This document shows positions 8,127 to 16,316 of a stretch of 64,000 nucleotides of DNA, one piece after another. A program made the position numbers and the translations under genes. The notes beneath the pieces were generated by a model. That model was not told the DNA's origin, did no database searches, and was given only the letters and a program-made list of their open reading frames with translations. Numbering within the stretch: position 1 is the stretch's first letter; each line of letters opens with the position of its first letter. Origin of the DNA: Xylanimonas ulmi (GTDB lineage Bacteria; Actinomycetota; Actinomycetes; Actinomycetales; Cellulomonadaceae); contig NZ_SGWX01000001.1 of the NCBI RefSeq assembly GCF_004216535.1, forward strand, positions 1,984,001 through 2,048,000. Direction: 5' to 3'.

Positions 8127-8891
8127 TCAACGCCCGACGAACCGGGGCGGGCGTTTGGCGGCGAACGCGGCCACACCCTCGCGCAGGTCCTCGGTCTGGG
8201 CCAGCGCGCGCTGCCCGTCCGCCTCGCGCGCCAGGGCCCGCTCCAGCTCCGGCAGGCACGCGGCGTTGACCGCGGCCTTGATCTGCCGATGCGCGGCCGC
8301 CGGCCCGGCCGCGAGGTCGTGGACGAGGGACTCGACGACGCCGTCGAACTCGTCGTCCTCGGCGAGCCAGGCGATGAGCCCCTGCTCGTACGCCTGCTGC
8401 GCCGTCAGCCGTTCGCCGAGCAGGGCCAGCCGCATCGCCCGCGCCCGGCCGACCGCCGCGGGGATCAGGGCGGTCGCGCCGGCGTCGGGCATGAGCCCGA
8501 TCTTGACAAAGGCGAGCGCGAACGACGCCGAGCGCCGCGCCACGACCAGGTCGGCGGCGAGCGCGAGCGAGACGGCGGCTCCGGCGGCGACGCCGTTGAC
8601 CGCCGCCACCACCGGCGTCGGGCAGGACTGCACCGTCCGCACCAGGCGCGTCAGGGCCTCCAGCAGCGGTGCGGCGGGCAGGCCTCCCGTGAGATTGGCG
8701 CCCGAGCTGAACGCTCGCCCCGCGCCCGTCAGGAGCACGACGCGCACCGCGGCGTCCTGAGAGGCCTGCGTCACCGCGGCGTTGACGGCCTCGACCCCCT
8801 CGGCGGTCAGGGCGTTGAGGGTGGCCTCGTCATCGAGCACCACGCGCAGCACCGCGCCGTGGGTGGCCGTGCGCACCGGAACGTCCGTCAT
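8127..8891 (-). CDS. Enoyl-CoA hydratase/isomerase family protein (PaaG-like)
   Basis: A 254-residue crotonase. The oxyanion-hole region is SSGANLTGG, and the active-site loops are NGVAAGAAVSL and FVKIGLMPDAGATAL. The first glutamate of classical hydratases (GGGxE) is absent, and the second acidic position is an Asp in MPDAG, as in PaaG-type delta3,delta2-enoyl-CoA isomerases; a double-bond isomerase is therefore more likely than a hydratase. It is the last gene of a seven-gene minus-strand operon, and its start overlaps the stop of the kinase-like gene (ATGA). Confidence 0.9.
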   Translation of the reverse strand: MTDVPVRTATHGAVLRVVLDDEATLNALTAEGVEAVNAAVTQASQDAAVRVVLLTGAGRAFSSGANLTGGLPAAPLLEALTRLVRTVQSCPTPVVAAVNGVAAGAAVSLALAADLVVARRSASFALAFVKIGLMPDAGATALIPAAVGRARAMRLALLGERLTAQQAYEQGLIAWLAEDDEFDGVVESLVHDLAAGPAAAHRQIKAAVNAACLPELERALAREADGQRALAQTEDLREGVAAFAAKRPPRFVGR

Positions 8892-9928
8892 CTGTGGCTC
8901 CCTTCGTGAGCGCTCAGGGCCTGGCGGGCCTTGAGCAGGAACGGGGCGACCGCCTCGCCCGCCGTGGCGAAGCCGCGCCCGGACCCGGCCCCGCGGCTCG
9001 CCCGGTGCGCGATGCCGGCGGCGATGACCGCGACCTTGAACGAGGCGAGCGCCAGGTGGGCCTCCCAGTCGCGCAGCCGGACGCCCGCCGCCTGCTCATA
9101 GGCGGCCGCGAGCGCCGCCGCATCGGGCAGCCGCGGGCTGGTCCACGCCCCGGGCTCGCCCACGATCAGGTCGAACGCCGGGTCACGGTAGGCGCACATC
9201 ATCGCGACGTCGGCGCTCGGGTCACCCAGGGCCGCCAGCTCCCAGTCGACGATCGCGGCGAGGTGACGCCGGGGCAGGTCGAGGAGCGTGTTGTCGATGC
9301 GGTAGTCACCGTGGACGACGCGCGTGCGCGGCTCGGCCGGCGCCCAGGCGCGCAGGCCGCGGGCGACCTCGGTGGCGAGCGCGCGCAGTGCGGGCACGCC
9401 GACGATCTCCCACTGCCGCGACCACCGCCGCGTCTGACGCTCGACGTACCCGCCGGGGCGCGCCAGGTCTCCCAGGCCGACCTGTTCGGGCACGACGGCG
9501 TGCAGCGCGGCCAGCACGCTCACGAGCTCGTCGACGACGCCGCGAAGGGCCGCGTCGTCGAGGGCGTCCAGGTCCGCGCGCGTGCGCAGCGCGTCGCCGG
9601 CGACGAACCCCGAGACGGCGAACGGCACGCCGAGCACGGCCTCGTCCTGGCAGGCGGCCACCGCGCGCGCGACGGGTACGCCGGCGCCGTGGAGCGCGCG
9701 CGTGAAGCGCAGCTCGCGCACGACGTCGTGTGCCGACGGCGTGCGGCCCGCGCGCGGCGGCGTGCGCAGGACCCACCGGCGCGCGTCGTCGCACAGCGCG
9801 TAGGTGAGGTTCGAGCGCCCGCCGGCGATGAGCCGCGCGCGCAGCTCGCCCTCAACGGGCTCGCCCACGCTCCGGAGCACCGCGGCCACGCGGGCCAGCT
9901 CCTCGCGCCCGAGCGCCGTCGTCGTCAC
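8888..9928 (-). CDS. APH-family phosphotransferase of the acyl-CoA dehydrogenase-associated (ACAD10/11, LvaA) type
   Basis: A 346-residue aminoglycoside-phosphotransferase-fold kinase. The catalytic loop is VVHGDYRIDNTLLD, and the metal-binding segment is AIVDWELAALGDPSADVAMM. GTG 9928 overlaps the preceding ACAD stop (GTGA). Proteins of this type are fused to an acyl-CoA dehydrogenase in animal ACAD10/11 or encoded next to one in bacteria, where LvaA with LvaC converts 4-hydroxyacyl-CoA through a 4-phospho intermediate (established for Pseudomonas levulinate catabolism). Here the partner ACAD is the adjacent gene, so phosphorylation of a 4-hydroxyacyl-CoA is the leading hypothesis. Antibiotic resistance is not suggested by the context. 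Confidence 0.88.
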   Translation of the reverse strand: MTTTALGREELARVAAVLRSVGEPVEGELRARLIAGGRSNLTYALCDDARRWVLRTPPRAGRTPSAHDVVRELRFTRALHGAGVPVARAVAACQDEAVLGVPFAVSGFVAGDALRTRADLDALDDAALRGVVDELVSVLAALHAVVPEQVGLGDLARPGGYVERQTRRWSRQWEIVGVPALRALATEVARGLRAWAPAEPRTRVVHGDYRIDNTLLDLPRRHLAAIVDWELAALGDPSADVAMMCAYRDPAFDLIVGEPGAWTSPRLPDAAALAAAYEQAAGVRLRDWEAHLALASFKVAVIAAGIAHRASRGAGSGRGFATAGEAVAPFLLKARQALSAHEGSHR

Positions 9929-11127
9929 CGCGCGCCCGCGATCTGGCGCACCGCACGGCGGGCGATCGACCAACGATGGACCTCCGACGGCCCGTCGTAG
10001 ACGCGGAAGGGGCGGACCTCCCGCGCGATCTTGGCGACCGGCAGGTCCGCGCTCACGCCGAGCCCGCCGCACAGCTGCGTCGCGCGGTCCACCACCCGGT
10101 GCAGCGCCTCAGCCGCGAAGGTCTTGACGATCGACGTCTCCTTCGAGGCGCGCTCACCCGCGTCGAGCGCCGCACACGCCTCGCGCAACAGCGCCCGCGT
10201 GGCCGCCAGATCGATCTCGTTGTCGGCGATGAGCTGCTGGGCCATGCCGAGAGAGGCCAGCCGCGTGCCGAAGGCGCGCCGCGAGGCGGCGTACCGCACG
10301 GCGACCTCGTGCGCGCGGCGCGCCGCCCCCGTCCAGCGCATCACATGCGTCGCGCGCGCCGGGCCGAGCCGCACCTGCACGTACCGGAAACCGCGGTCGA
10401 CCTCGCCGAGCACATCGTCGTCGGGCACGAAGACCTGGCGCAGGCGCACCTCGCAGTGCCCGCCGACCATCGACGTGTCCATGGTGGTGATGTGCCGCAC
10501 GACCTCGACTCCGTCGCGGTCGGCCGGGACGAGGAGCATGGTGGCGCCGTCGCCGTCGCCCGGCTCACCGCTCGTGCGCGCGAACACGATGAGGAACCCT
10601 GCCCCGTCGGCGCCGGTGATGAAGTGCTTGTGCCCGTCGATGACCCACCCGCCGTCGACCCGCGTGGCCCGGGTCGCGAGCGTGGTCGGATCGGCGCCCG
10701 CGCCGGGGTCGGGTTCGGTCATCGCGAACGCCGATCGCGTCTCCCCCCGCGCCAGCGGACCCAGGTAGCGCTCGCGCTGCCCGGGGCTGGCGACCTTGCC
10801 GAGCAGGTGGACGTTGCCCTCGTCGGGCGCGTTGCAGTTGAGCGCGAGGGCGCCGAACAGCGAGTAGCCCGCCTCCTCGAACACCGGCGCGCGGTCAACC
10901 ATGCCGAGGCCGAGGCCGCCGAACTCGACGGGTCCGTGCGGCGTGAGCAGCCCCGCCTCGCGCGCCCTCGCCTGCAGCCGCCGGCGCAGCGCGTCGCCGC
11001 CCGCGGCGGCGATGTCGCCGTCGTACTGGTCGTCGACGGGCAGCACGTGCTCGGCCACGAACGCCCGTGTCCGCTCGACGATGTCTGCCTGCGCGCCCCG
11101 GCCCTCATGTGCCGCGCGCCCGGTCAT
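9925..11127 (-). CDS. Acyl-CoA dehydrogenase, ACAD10/11-like
   Basis: A 400-residue flavoprotein with the FAD/acyl-CoA signature AFAMTEPDPGAGADPTTL and the C-terminal CoA-dehydrogenase segment ATQLCGGLGVSADLPVAKIAREVRPFRVYDGPSEVHR. The residue equivalent to the usual catalytic Glu of YEGT is Asp378 (YDGPSEVH), a pattern I associate with the ACAD10/11 branch. Its 3' end overlaps the APH-type kinase gene by GTGA and its 5' end overlaps the racemase by ATGA. Together with the kinase it may remove phosphate from a 4-phosphoacyl-CoA rather than catalyse simple alpha,beta-dehydrogenation. Confidence 0.9.
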   Translation of the reverse strand: MTGRAAHEGRGAQADIVERTRAFVAEHVLPVDDQYDGDIAAAGGDALRRRLQARAREAGLLTPHGPVEFGGLGLGMVDRAPVFEEAGYSLFGALALNCNAPDEGNVHLLGKVASPGQRERYLGPLARGETRSAFAMTEPDPGAGADPTTLATRATRVDGGWVIDGHKHFITGADGAGFLIVFARTSGEPGDGDGATMLLVPADRDGVEVVRHITTMDTSMVGGHCEVRLRQVFVPDDDVLGEVDRGFRYVQVRLGPARATHVMRWTGAARRAHEVAVRYAASRRAFGTRLASLGMAQQLIADNEIDLAATRALLREACAALDAGERASKETSIVKTFAAEALHRVVDRATQLCGGLGVSADLPVAKIAREVRPFRVYDGPSEVHRWSIARRAVRQIAGAR

Positions 11128-12242
11128 GCCGGCGCCCCCTGCGTGGCCTCCGCGGCGCCCGCCAGCCCGAGCTCGGCCAACACCGCACGCGTGTCGGCCC
11201 CGACCGGGGGCGCCGGGGGCGGCACGGCGGAGGGCGTTGCGCTGAACCTCGGCGCCGGCGCCGGAGCAAGAGCGCCGTCGGTCACGAAGGTCTCCCGCGC
11301 GCTCAGGTGGGGCTCGGCGAGCAGCTCATCAGGCGCCAGCACGGCGGTCAGGCACGCGTCGGCCCCGGCGAAGGCCGCGACCCACTCGTCACGGGTCCGC
11401 TCGCGCACCCGGGCGGCGATCCGGGCGCGCGAGCGCGGCCAGGACGCCGTGTCGTCCTGAGCGACGCCGCCGAGCTCGCATGTCAGGCCGAGGCCCTCCA
11501 ACAGTGCGGCGTAGAACGCGGGCTCGATGGCGCCGACGGCGACCCAGCGCCCGTCGCGGGTCTCGTAGACGCCGTAGAACGGCGCCCCGCCGTCGAGCAG
11601 GTTCTCCCCCCGGGGCGCCGACCAGGCCCGCTCGGCGCGCATCGAGTGCAGCATCGCGGTCATGAGCGCGGCGCCGTCGACCACCGCGGCGTCGACGACC
11701 TGCCCCCGCCCGGTGGCCCGCGCCGAGAGCAGCGCAGCCAACACGCCGCACACGGCCAGCATCCCTCCCCCGCCGAAGTCGCCCAGCATGTTGAGCGGCG
11801 GCGTGGGGGCGCCGTCGCGCCCGGCGACCGGCTCAAGCGCGCCGGCCAACGCGATGTAGTTGATGTCGTGCCCGGCGCGCGGCGCGAGCGGGCCGTCCTG
11901 CCCCCAGCCCGTCACGCGTCCGTACACCAGCCGCGGGTTGCGGGCCAGCACCACGTCCGGGCCGAGCCCGAGGCGCTCCATGACTCCGGGACGGAACCCC
12001 TCCAGGAGGACCTCGGCCGTGTCCGCGAGCGCCAGCACGGCCTCGCGCCCTCGCGGCGACTTGAGGTCGAGCTGGACCGAGCGCCGGCCGCGCAGCAGGA
12101 GGCTGTGCGCCCTCCTGCCCGACTCGTCGCGCTCGACGCGGATCACCTCGGCGCCCAGGTCCGCCAGCATCATCCCGGCGAACGGCCCCGGCCCGATGCC
12201 CCCGACCTCGACGACCCGCAGGCCCGTGAGCGGACCCGTCAT
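11124..12242 (-). CDS. CaiB/BaiF family, alpha-methylacyl-CoA racemase-like
   Basis: A 372-residue family III CoA-transferase-fold protein. The N-terminal GIGPGPFAGMMLADLGAEVIRVER, RAGHDINYIALAGAL and LNMLGDFGGGGMLAVCGVLAAL closely follow alpha-methylacyl-CoA racemase (AMACR/MCR). The catalytic His (GHDINY) and Asp (GDFGGGG) are in place, and a candidate Glu lies in GVYETRDGR. AMACR interconverts 2R- and 2S-methylacyl-CoA so that methyl-branched chains can enter beta-oxidation. The ATG at 12242 overlaps the previous ECH stop by ATGA. Position among ACAD, hydratase and thiolase genes fits branched-chain acyl degradation. Confidence 0.9.
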   Translation of the reverse strand: MTGPLTGLRVVEVGGIGPGPFAGMMLADLGAEVIRVERDESGRRAHSLLLRGRRSVQLDLKSPRGREAVLALADTAEVLLEGFRPGVMERLGLGPDVVLARNPRLVYGRVTGWGQDGPLAPRAGHDINYIALAGALEPVAGRDGAPTPPLNMLGDFGGGGMLAVCGVLAALLSARATGRGQVVDAAVVDGAALMTAMLHSMRAERAWSAPRGENLLDGGAPFYGVYETRDGRWVAVGAIEPAFYAALLEGLGLTCELGGVAQDDTASWPRSRARIAARVRERTRDEWVAAFAGADACLTAVLAPDELLAEPHLSARETFVTDGALAPAPAPRFSATPSAVPPPAPPVGADTRAVLAELGLAGAAEATQGAPA

Positions 12243-13045
12243 CGACCGCTCCACACGGGCTCGCGCTTCTCGGCGAAGGCGCGGGCGCCCTCCATCGCGT
12301 CCGCGCTCGCGAAGACCGTGCGCATGGCCTCGTCGCTGACGGCCCACGGGTCGGCGCCGGACCACCGGGCGTCCCAGTCCGACCCGCCGACGGCGGCGCG
12401 GTGCAGCACGCGTTTGGTGTGCGCGACCGACAGGGGCGCGTTGGCGGCGATCCGCCGCGCGACGGCCTCGACCTCGCCGCGCAGCGCGTCGGCGCTCGTC
12501 ACCCGGTTGACCAGGCCCCACTGGCACGCCGTCTCGGCGCTGATCGCCTCGCCCGTCAGCGCGAGCTCGAGCGCGCGTTTGAGGGGGACCTGGCGCGGCA
12601 GGCGCACCAGTCCCCCCGCGGCGGCCAGCAGCCCGCGGCGCACCTCGGGCAGCGCGAACACGGCGTCGGCCGCGGCGATCGCCAGGTCGCAGGCGAGCAC
12701 GATCTCGGCGCCGCCACCCATGGCGGGTCCGTTGACCGCGGCGATGACGGGCTTGTCGATCCAGTGCCGCACCATGCCCGCGAATCCCCACTCGGGATGC
12801 CCGTGCGCCAGGATCGGGCGGCCCCGGGCCACCTCCTTGAGGTCGGCCCCGGCGCAGAACGCCCGCCCGCGTCCGGTCACGACCACGACGCGCACCGCGG
12901 GGTCGGCCGCGGCGGCCTCCAGGCCCTCGCCGACGGCGGTCGCGAGCGCCGCGTCGACAGCGTTGAGGGCGTGCGGCCGGTTGAGCGTCAGGAGCGCGAC
13001 GCCGTCGCGGGCCTCGTAGAGCGCGGCGGGCTCGTCGGAAGTCAT
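12239..13045 (-). CDS. Enoyl-CoA hydratase
   Basis: A 268-residue crotonase with the oxyanion motif CAGADLKEV. Both hydratase glutamates are visible: NGPAMGGGAEIVLACDLAIA and LPEVRRGLLAAAGGLVRL. Unlike the crotonase at 8127-8891, it therefore keeps the full Glu/Glu hydratase apparatus and should hydrate trans-2-enoyl-CoA to 3-hydroxyacyl-CoA. The start ATG 13045 overlaps the stop of the upstream ACAD by one base (TGATG); longer in-frame extensions upstream lie inside the ACAD and are out of character. Confidence 0.92.
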   Translation of the reverse strand: MTSDEPAALYEARDGVALLTLNRPHALNAVDAALATAVGEGLEAAAADPAVRVVVVTGRGRAFCAGADLKEVARGRPILAHGHPEWGFAGMVRHWIDKPVIAAVNGPAMGGGAEIVLACDLAIAAADAVFALPEVRRGLLAAAGGLVRLPRQVPLKRALELALTGEAISAETACQWGLVNRVTSADALRGEVEAVARRIAANAPLSVAHTKRVLHRAAVGGSDWDARWSGADPWAVSDEAMRTVFASADAMEGARAFAEKREPVWSGR

Positions 13046-14220
13046 CAGCGCACCCCCAGCACGTCGCGCGCGATGATCGTCTTCATGATCTCGGTGGTCC
13101 CGCCGTAGATCGTCGAGACGCGGGTGTCGACGTACGCGCGCGCGATGGGGTACTCGAGCATGTAGCCGTAGCCGCCGTGCAGTTGCACGCACCGGTCGAC
13201 GATGCGCTTGTGGGTCTCGGTCGCCCACCACTTGCCCTTGGCCGCGTCGACGGCGCTGAGCTCGCCCTTGCCCAGCCGGATCACGGCGTCGTCGACGTAG
13301 GCCTGGGCGACCTCCAGCTCGGTGACCATCTCGGCCACGACGAACTGCGTGTTCTGGAACTCGGCCAGGGCCTTGCCGAACGCGGTGCGCTCACGCACGT
13401 AGTCGATCGTCCACGCGAGCGCGGCGCGCGCTCCTGCGCACGCGCCGACCGCGATGCTGATGCGTTCGAGCGGCAGGTGCGCCATCAGCACGCGCAGCCC
13501 CTGCCCCTGTCGACCGAGCAGCGCCTCGGGCCCCAGGCGCACGTCCGCGAAGCGCAGTTCGGCGGTGTCCTGCGCCTTGAGGCCCATCTTCCTCAGGCGC
13601 CGCCCGCGGGTGAACCCGGGCGTGCCCGTCTCGACGAGGAAGAGGCTGAGCGCCTCGCTGCCGGCCGCCGGGTCCTGCGAGGTGCGCGCCACGACGATGA
13701 CGACGTCGGCCAGGATCCCGTTGGTGATGAAGGTCTTGGAGCCGTCGAGCACCCAGCCGTCGCCGTCCGGGCGGGCCGTGGTGCGGATGCCCCGCAGGTC
13801 GGAGCCCGTGCCCGGCTCGGTCATCGCGATCGCCCCGATGGCCTCGCCCGCGGCGAGCCGTGGCACCCACCGCTTGGCCTGCTCGGGGGTGGCCAGGTCG
13901 ACGAGGTAGGGCAGGATGATGTCGGCCTGACACCCGAAGCCCGCCGACAGCGAGTTCGCGCCGACGCGGGAGAACTCCTCGGCCGCCGCACTGCGGAAGC
14001 GGTAGTCCTCGACGCCGCCGCCTCCCCACTCCTCGGGCGTCCCCATCCCGAGCAGGCCGAGCGCGCCCGCGCGCGCCCAGATCTCGCGGGGGATCTCGCT
14101 CGCCTCCTCCCACTCCTCGATGTGGGCGACGACGTCGCGGTCGAGGAACTGGCGCACGCTGGCGCGGAACGCGGTGTGCTCGTCGTCGAACAGCGCCCGC
14201 GGCGCGTACAGGTCGTACAT
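13045..14220 (-). CDS. Acyl-CoA dehydrogenase, long-chain (LCAD)-like
   Basis: A 391-residue acyl-CoA dehydrogenase with IAMTEPGTGSDLRGIRTTA, FITNGILADVVIVVART, CVQLHGGYGYMLEYPIARAYVD and the terminal IYGGTTEIMKTIIARDVLG. The usual catalytic Glu of YEGT is Gly here, as in mammalian LCAD and isovaleryl-CoA dehydrogenase, where the base lies on helix G; Glu252 in HLPLERISIAVG occupies that position. It should catalyse the first oxidation of beta-oxidation on long or branched acyl-CoAs, passing electrons to ETF. It starts one base after the thiolase stop, so translation is coupled. Confidence 0.92.
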   Translation of the reverse strand: MYDLYAPRALFDDEHTAFRASVRQFLDRDVVAHIEEWEEASEIPREIWARAGALGLLGMGTPEEWGGGGVEDYRFRSAAAEEFSRVGANSLSAGFGCQADIILPYLVDLATPEQAKRWVPRLAAGEAIGAIAMTEPGTGSDLRGIRTTARPDGDGWVLDGSKTFITNGILADVVIVVARTSQDPAAGSEALSLFLVETGTPGFTRGRRLRKMGLKAQDTAELRFADVRLGPEALLGRQGQGLRVLMAHLPLERISIAVGACAGARAALAWTIDYVRERTAFGKALAEFQNTQFVVAEMVTELEVAQAYVDDAVIRLGKGELSAVDAAKGKWWATETHKRIVDRCVQLHGGYGYMLEYPIARAYVDTRVSTIYGGTTEIMKTIIARDVLGVR

Positions 14221-14221
14221 G

Positions 14222-15397
14222 TCAGATCCTCTCGATGATCGTCGCGTTGGCCATGCCCCCGCCCTCGCACATCGTCTGCAGGCCGTACCGTCCCCCGGTC
14301 TGCTCGAGGTGGTTGACGAGAGTGGTCAGCAGCCGCGTCCCGGAGCCGCCCAACGGGTGGCCGAGGGCGACGGCGCCGCCACGCGGGTTGAGCCGCGCCT
14401 CGTCGACGCCGAACTCGGCCGCCCACGCGAGAGGCACGGGCGCGAACGCCTCGTTGACCTCGAACGCGTCGATGTCGCCGACCGCCAGGCCCGAGCGGCG
14501 CAGGATCTTGTGCGTGGCCGGCATGGGGCCGGTGAGCATGACCTCGGGGTCCGAGCCCACGACCGCGAAGCTGTGCACGCGGGCGCGTGGGGTCAGGCCG
14601 AGCCGCCGCGCGGCCTCCTCGCTCATCACGAGCGCACCCGAGGCGCCGTCGGTCAGCGGCGAGGAGTTGCCGGCGGTGATGACCCACTCGATCTCGGGGT
14701 AACGCTCGCTCAACGCCGCGTCGCGGAACGCGGGGGACAGCCCCGCGAGCGCCTCGACCGTGGTCCCGGGGCGGACGGTCTCGTCGACGGTGTGCTCGCC
14801 GCCGCCCGGCAGCGCGACGGGCACGATCTCACGCTCGAAGCCGCCCGCGGCGGCCGTGGCGGCCGCCCGCGCGTGCGACCGCGCCGCGTACTGGTCGACC
14901 TGGGCGCGATCGAGCTTCCAGCGCGCGGCGATGAGCTCGGCGCCGATGCCCTGGTTCGGCAGGCTCGGGAACCGGGAGGCGAGGGGGCCGTGGGGGTCGC
15001 CGTCGACGAGGGCCTTGCCCATCGGCACGCGGCTCATCGACTCGACGCCACAGGCGATGGCGACGTCGTAGGCGCCGGCGATGACGCCCTGCGCCGCGAA
15101 GTGGACCGCCTGCTGGCTCGATCCGCACTGCCGGTCGACGCTCGTGCCCGGCACGGAGACCGGGAAGCCCGCTGTGAGCAGCGCGGTCCGCCCGATGTTC
15201 AGCGCCTGGTCCCCGGCCTGGCCGACGCAGCCCGCGATCACGTCGTCGACGATGACGGGGTCGAGTCCGTTGCGCTCGATCAGTGCGGTCAGGACCGTGG
15301 CGAGCAGGTCCGCGGGGTGCACGCCCGACAACGCCCCGCCGGGCTTGCCCCGGCCGGACGCCGTGCGCACCACGTCGACGATGACGGCGCTGGTCAT
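14222..15397 (-). CDS. Acetyl-CoA acyltransferase (thiolase)
   Basis: A 391-residue thiolase: nucleophilic Cys91 in VDRQCGSSQQA, histidine in ALGHPLGGSG and the second cysteine in MCEGGGMANA. The usual GHPxGASG reads GHPLGGSG here. It is the first gene of the minus-strand catabolic operon (thiolase, ACAD, ECH, racemase, ACAD, kinase, isomerase), and carries out the terminal thiolytic step releasing acetyl- or propionyl-CoA. An 18-bp palindrome (15426-15443) lies 29 bases before the ATG and is shared with the divergent SDR. Confidence 0.93.
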   Translation of the reverse strand: MTSAVIVDVVRTASGRGKPGGALSGVHPADLLATVLTALIERNGLDPVIVDDVIAGCVGQAGDQALNIGRTALLTAGFPVSVPGTSVDRQCGSSQQAVHFAAQGVIAGAYDVAIACGVESMSRVPMGKALVDGDPHGPLASRFPSLPNQGIGAELIAARWKLDRAQVDQYAARSHARAAATAAAGGFEREIVPVALPGGGEHTVDETVRPGTTVEALAGLSPAFRDAALSERYPEIEWVITAGNSSPLTDGASGALVMSEEAARRLGLTPRARVHSFAVVGSDPEVMLTGPMPATHKILRRSGLAVGDIDAFEVNEAFAPVPLAWAAEFGVDEARLNPRGGAVALGHPLGGSGTRLLTTLVNHLEQTGGRYGLQTMCEGGGMANATIIERI

Positions 15398-15425
15398 GAT
15401 GAGACACCCCTCATTCGCTTGCCCT

Positions 15426-15443
15426 ACTTAGCGATCGCTCAGT
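15426..15443. promoter_or_regulatory. Regulon palindrome site 1 (ACTTAGCGATCGCTCAGT)
   Basis: An 18-bp near-perfect palindrome between the divergent thiolase operon (start 15397) and SDR gene (start 15493). It matches the consensus ACTGA-RCGMTCGCTMAGK seen at five further positions in this cluster. This is the most symmetrical copy: a central AGCGATCGCT with both outer flanks matching. Confidence 0.75.
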
Positions 15444-15492
15444 ATCGTGTCGTGGATCACACCCACCGTCAAGGGCGACAGCGAGGTACGCC

Positions 15493-16254
15493 GTGAACCC
15501 ACTGACCCGCTTCCGTCTCGACGACCGCGTCGTGGTCCTGACCGGCGCGAGCTCCGGACTCGGGCTCGGCTTCGCGCACGCGCTCGCCGCCGTCGGCGCG
15601 CACCTGGTCCTGGTCGCGCGCCGCGGCGACCGCCTCGCCGCCCTCGCCGCGGACCTGGCCTCCGCGGGCGCGCGGGCGGTCACCCACGTGGCCGACGTGC
15701 GCGACCCCGGTCAGTGCCGCGGGGCCGCGGCCGCCGCCGTCGAGCGCTTCGGGCGGATCGACGTCCTGGTCAACAACGCGGGCGTCGGCGGCTCGACCCC
15801 GTCCTCGCGCGAGACGGAGAGCGGGTTCCGCGCGGTGCTCGACGTCAACCTGCACGGGACCTTCTGGATGGCGCAGGCGTGCGCGCCGCACATGCCGCGC
15901 GGCTCGGTGATCGTCAACGTCGCGAGCGTCCTGGGACACATCGCCCCACGCTTCCCCCAGGCGGCGTACGCGGCGAGCAAGGCGGGCGTCCTCGGCCTGA
16001 CGCGCGACCTCGCTCAGGAGTGGTCGGCGCGCAAGGGCATCCGCGTCAACGCGCTGTGCCCCGGGTACTTCGCCAGCGAGATGACGGCGCAGGACGACGC
16101 GCAACTGCGCGAGATGGTCGACCGCGAGAGCATGCTGGGCCGGTTCGGCGAGCAGCACGAGCTCGACACCGCGCTTGTCTTCCTCGCCTCCCCGGCGTCG
16201 TCGTACATGACCGGCGCGTCGCTCCTCGTCGACGGCGGGATGTCCGCGCTGTAA
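15493..16254 (+). CDS. Short-chain dehydrogenase/reductase
   Basis: A 253-residue classical SDR: cofactor motif TGASSGLGLGFA, NNAG at the expected position (VLVNNAGVGGS), active-site Tyr/Lys in QAAYAASKAGV, and a C-terminal VFLASPASSYMTGASLLVDGG. It starts at GTG 15493, 50 bases from the regulon palindrome that it shares with the divergent thiolase operon. An NAD(P)-dependent 3-hydroxyacyl-CoA or side-chain alcohol oxidation would fit the cluster, but the substrate is not determined. It is convergent with a second SDR. Confidence 0.92.
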   Translation: MNPLTRFRLDDRVVVLTGASSGLGLGFAHALAAVGAHLVLVARRGDRLAALAADLASAGARAVTHVADVRDPGQCRGAAAAAVERFGRIDVLVNNAGVGGSTPSSRETESGFRAVLDVNLHGTFWMAQACAPHMPRGSVIVNVASVLGHIAPRFPQAAYAASKAGVLGLTRDLAQEWSARKGIRVNALCPGYFASEMTAQDDAQLREMVDRESMLGRFGEQHELDTALVFLASPASSYMTGASLLVDGGMSAL

Positions 16255-16276
16255 GAGGCGGCCGGGAAGGCGGGAA

Positions 16277-16298
16277 GGGCCGCGGCCCTCCGCGGCCC
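16277..16298. terminator. Hairpin between convergent SDR genes
   Basis: Perfect 9-bp arms GGGCCGCGG and CCGCGGCCC with a CCCT loop, 22 bases after the stop of the plus-strand SDR and just before the stop of the convergent SDR. It has no U tract. Likely a bidirectional terminator. Confidence 0.5.
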
Positions 16299-16316
16299 GG
16301 TGCGACTCAGCGCGAC

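Noticed and set aside
8888-9928. Aminoglycoside resistance gene
   Set aside because: The APH fold is shared, but overlap with an ACAD gene in a beta-oxidation operon and the ACAD10/11-type neighbour point to an acyl-CoA kinase.
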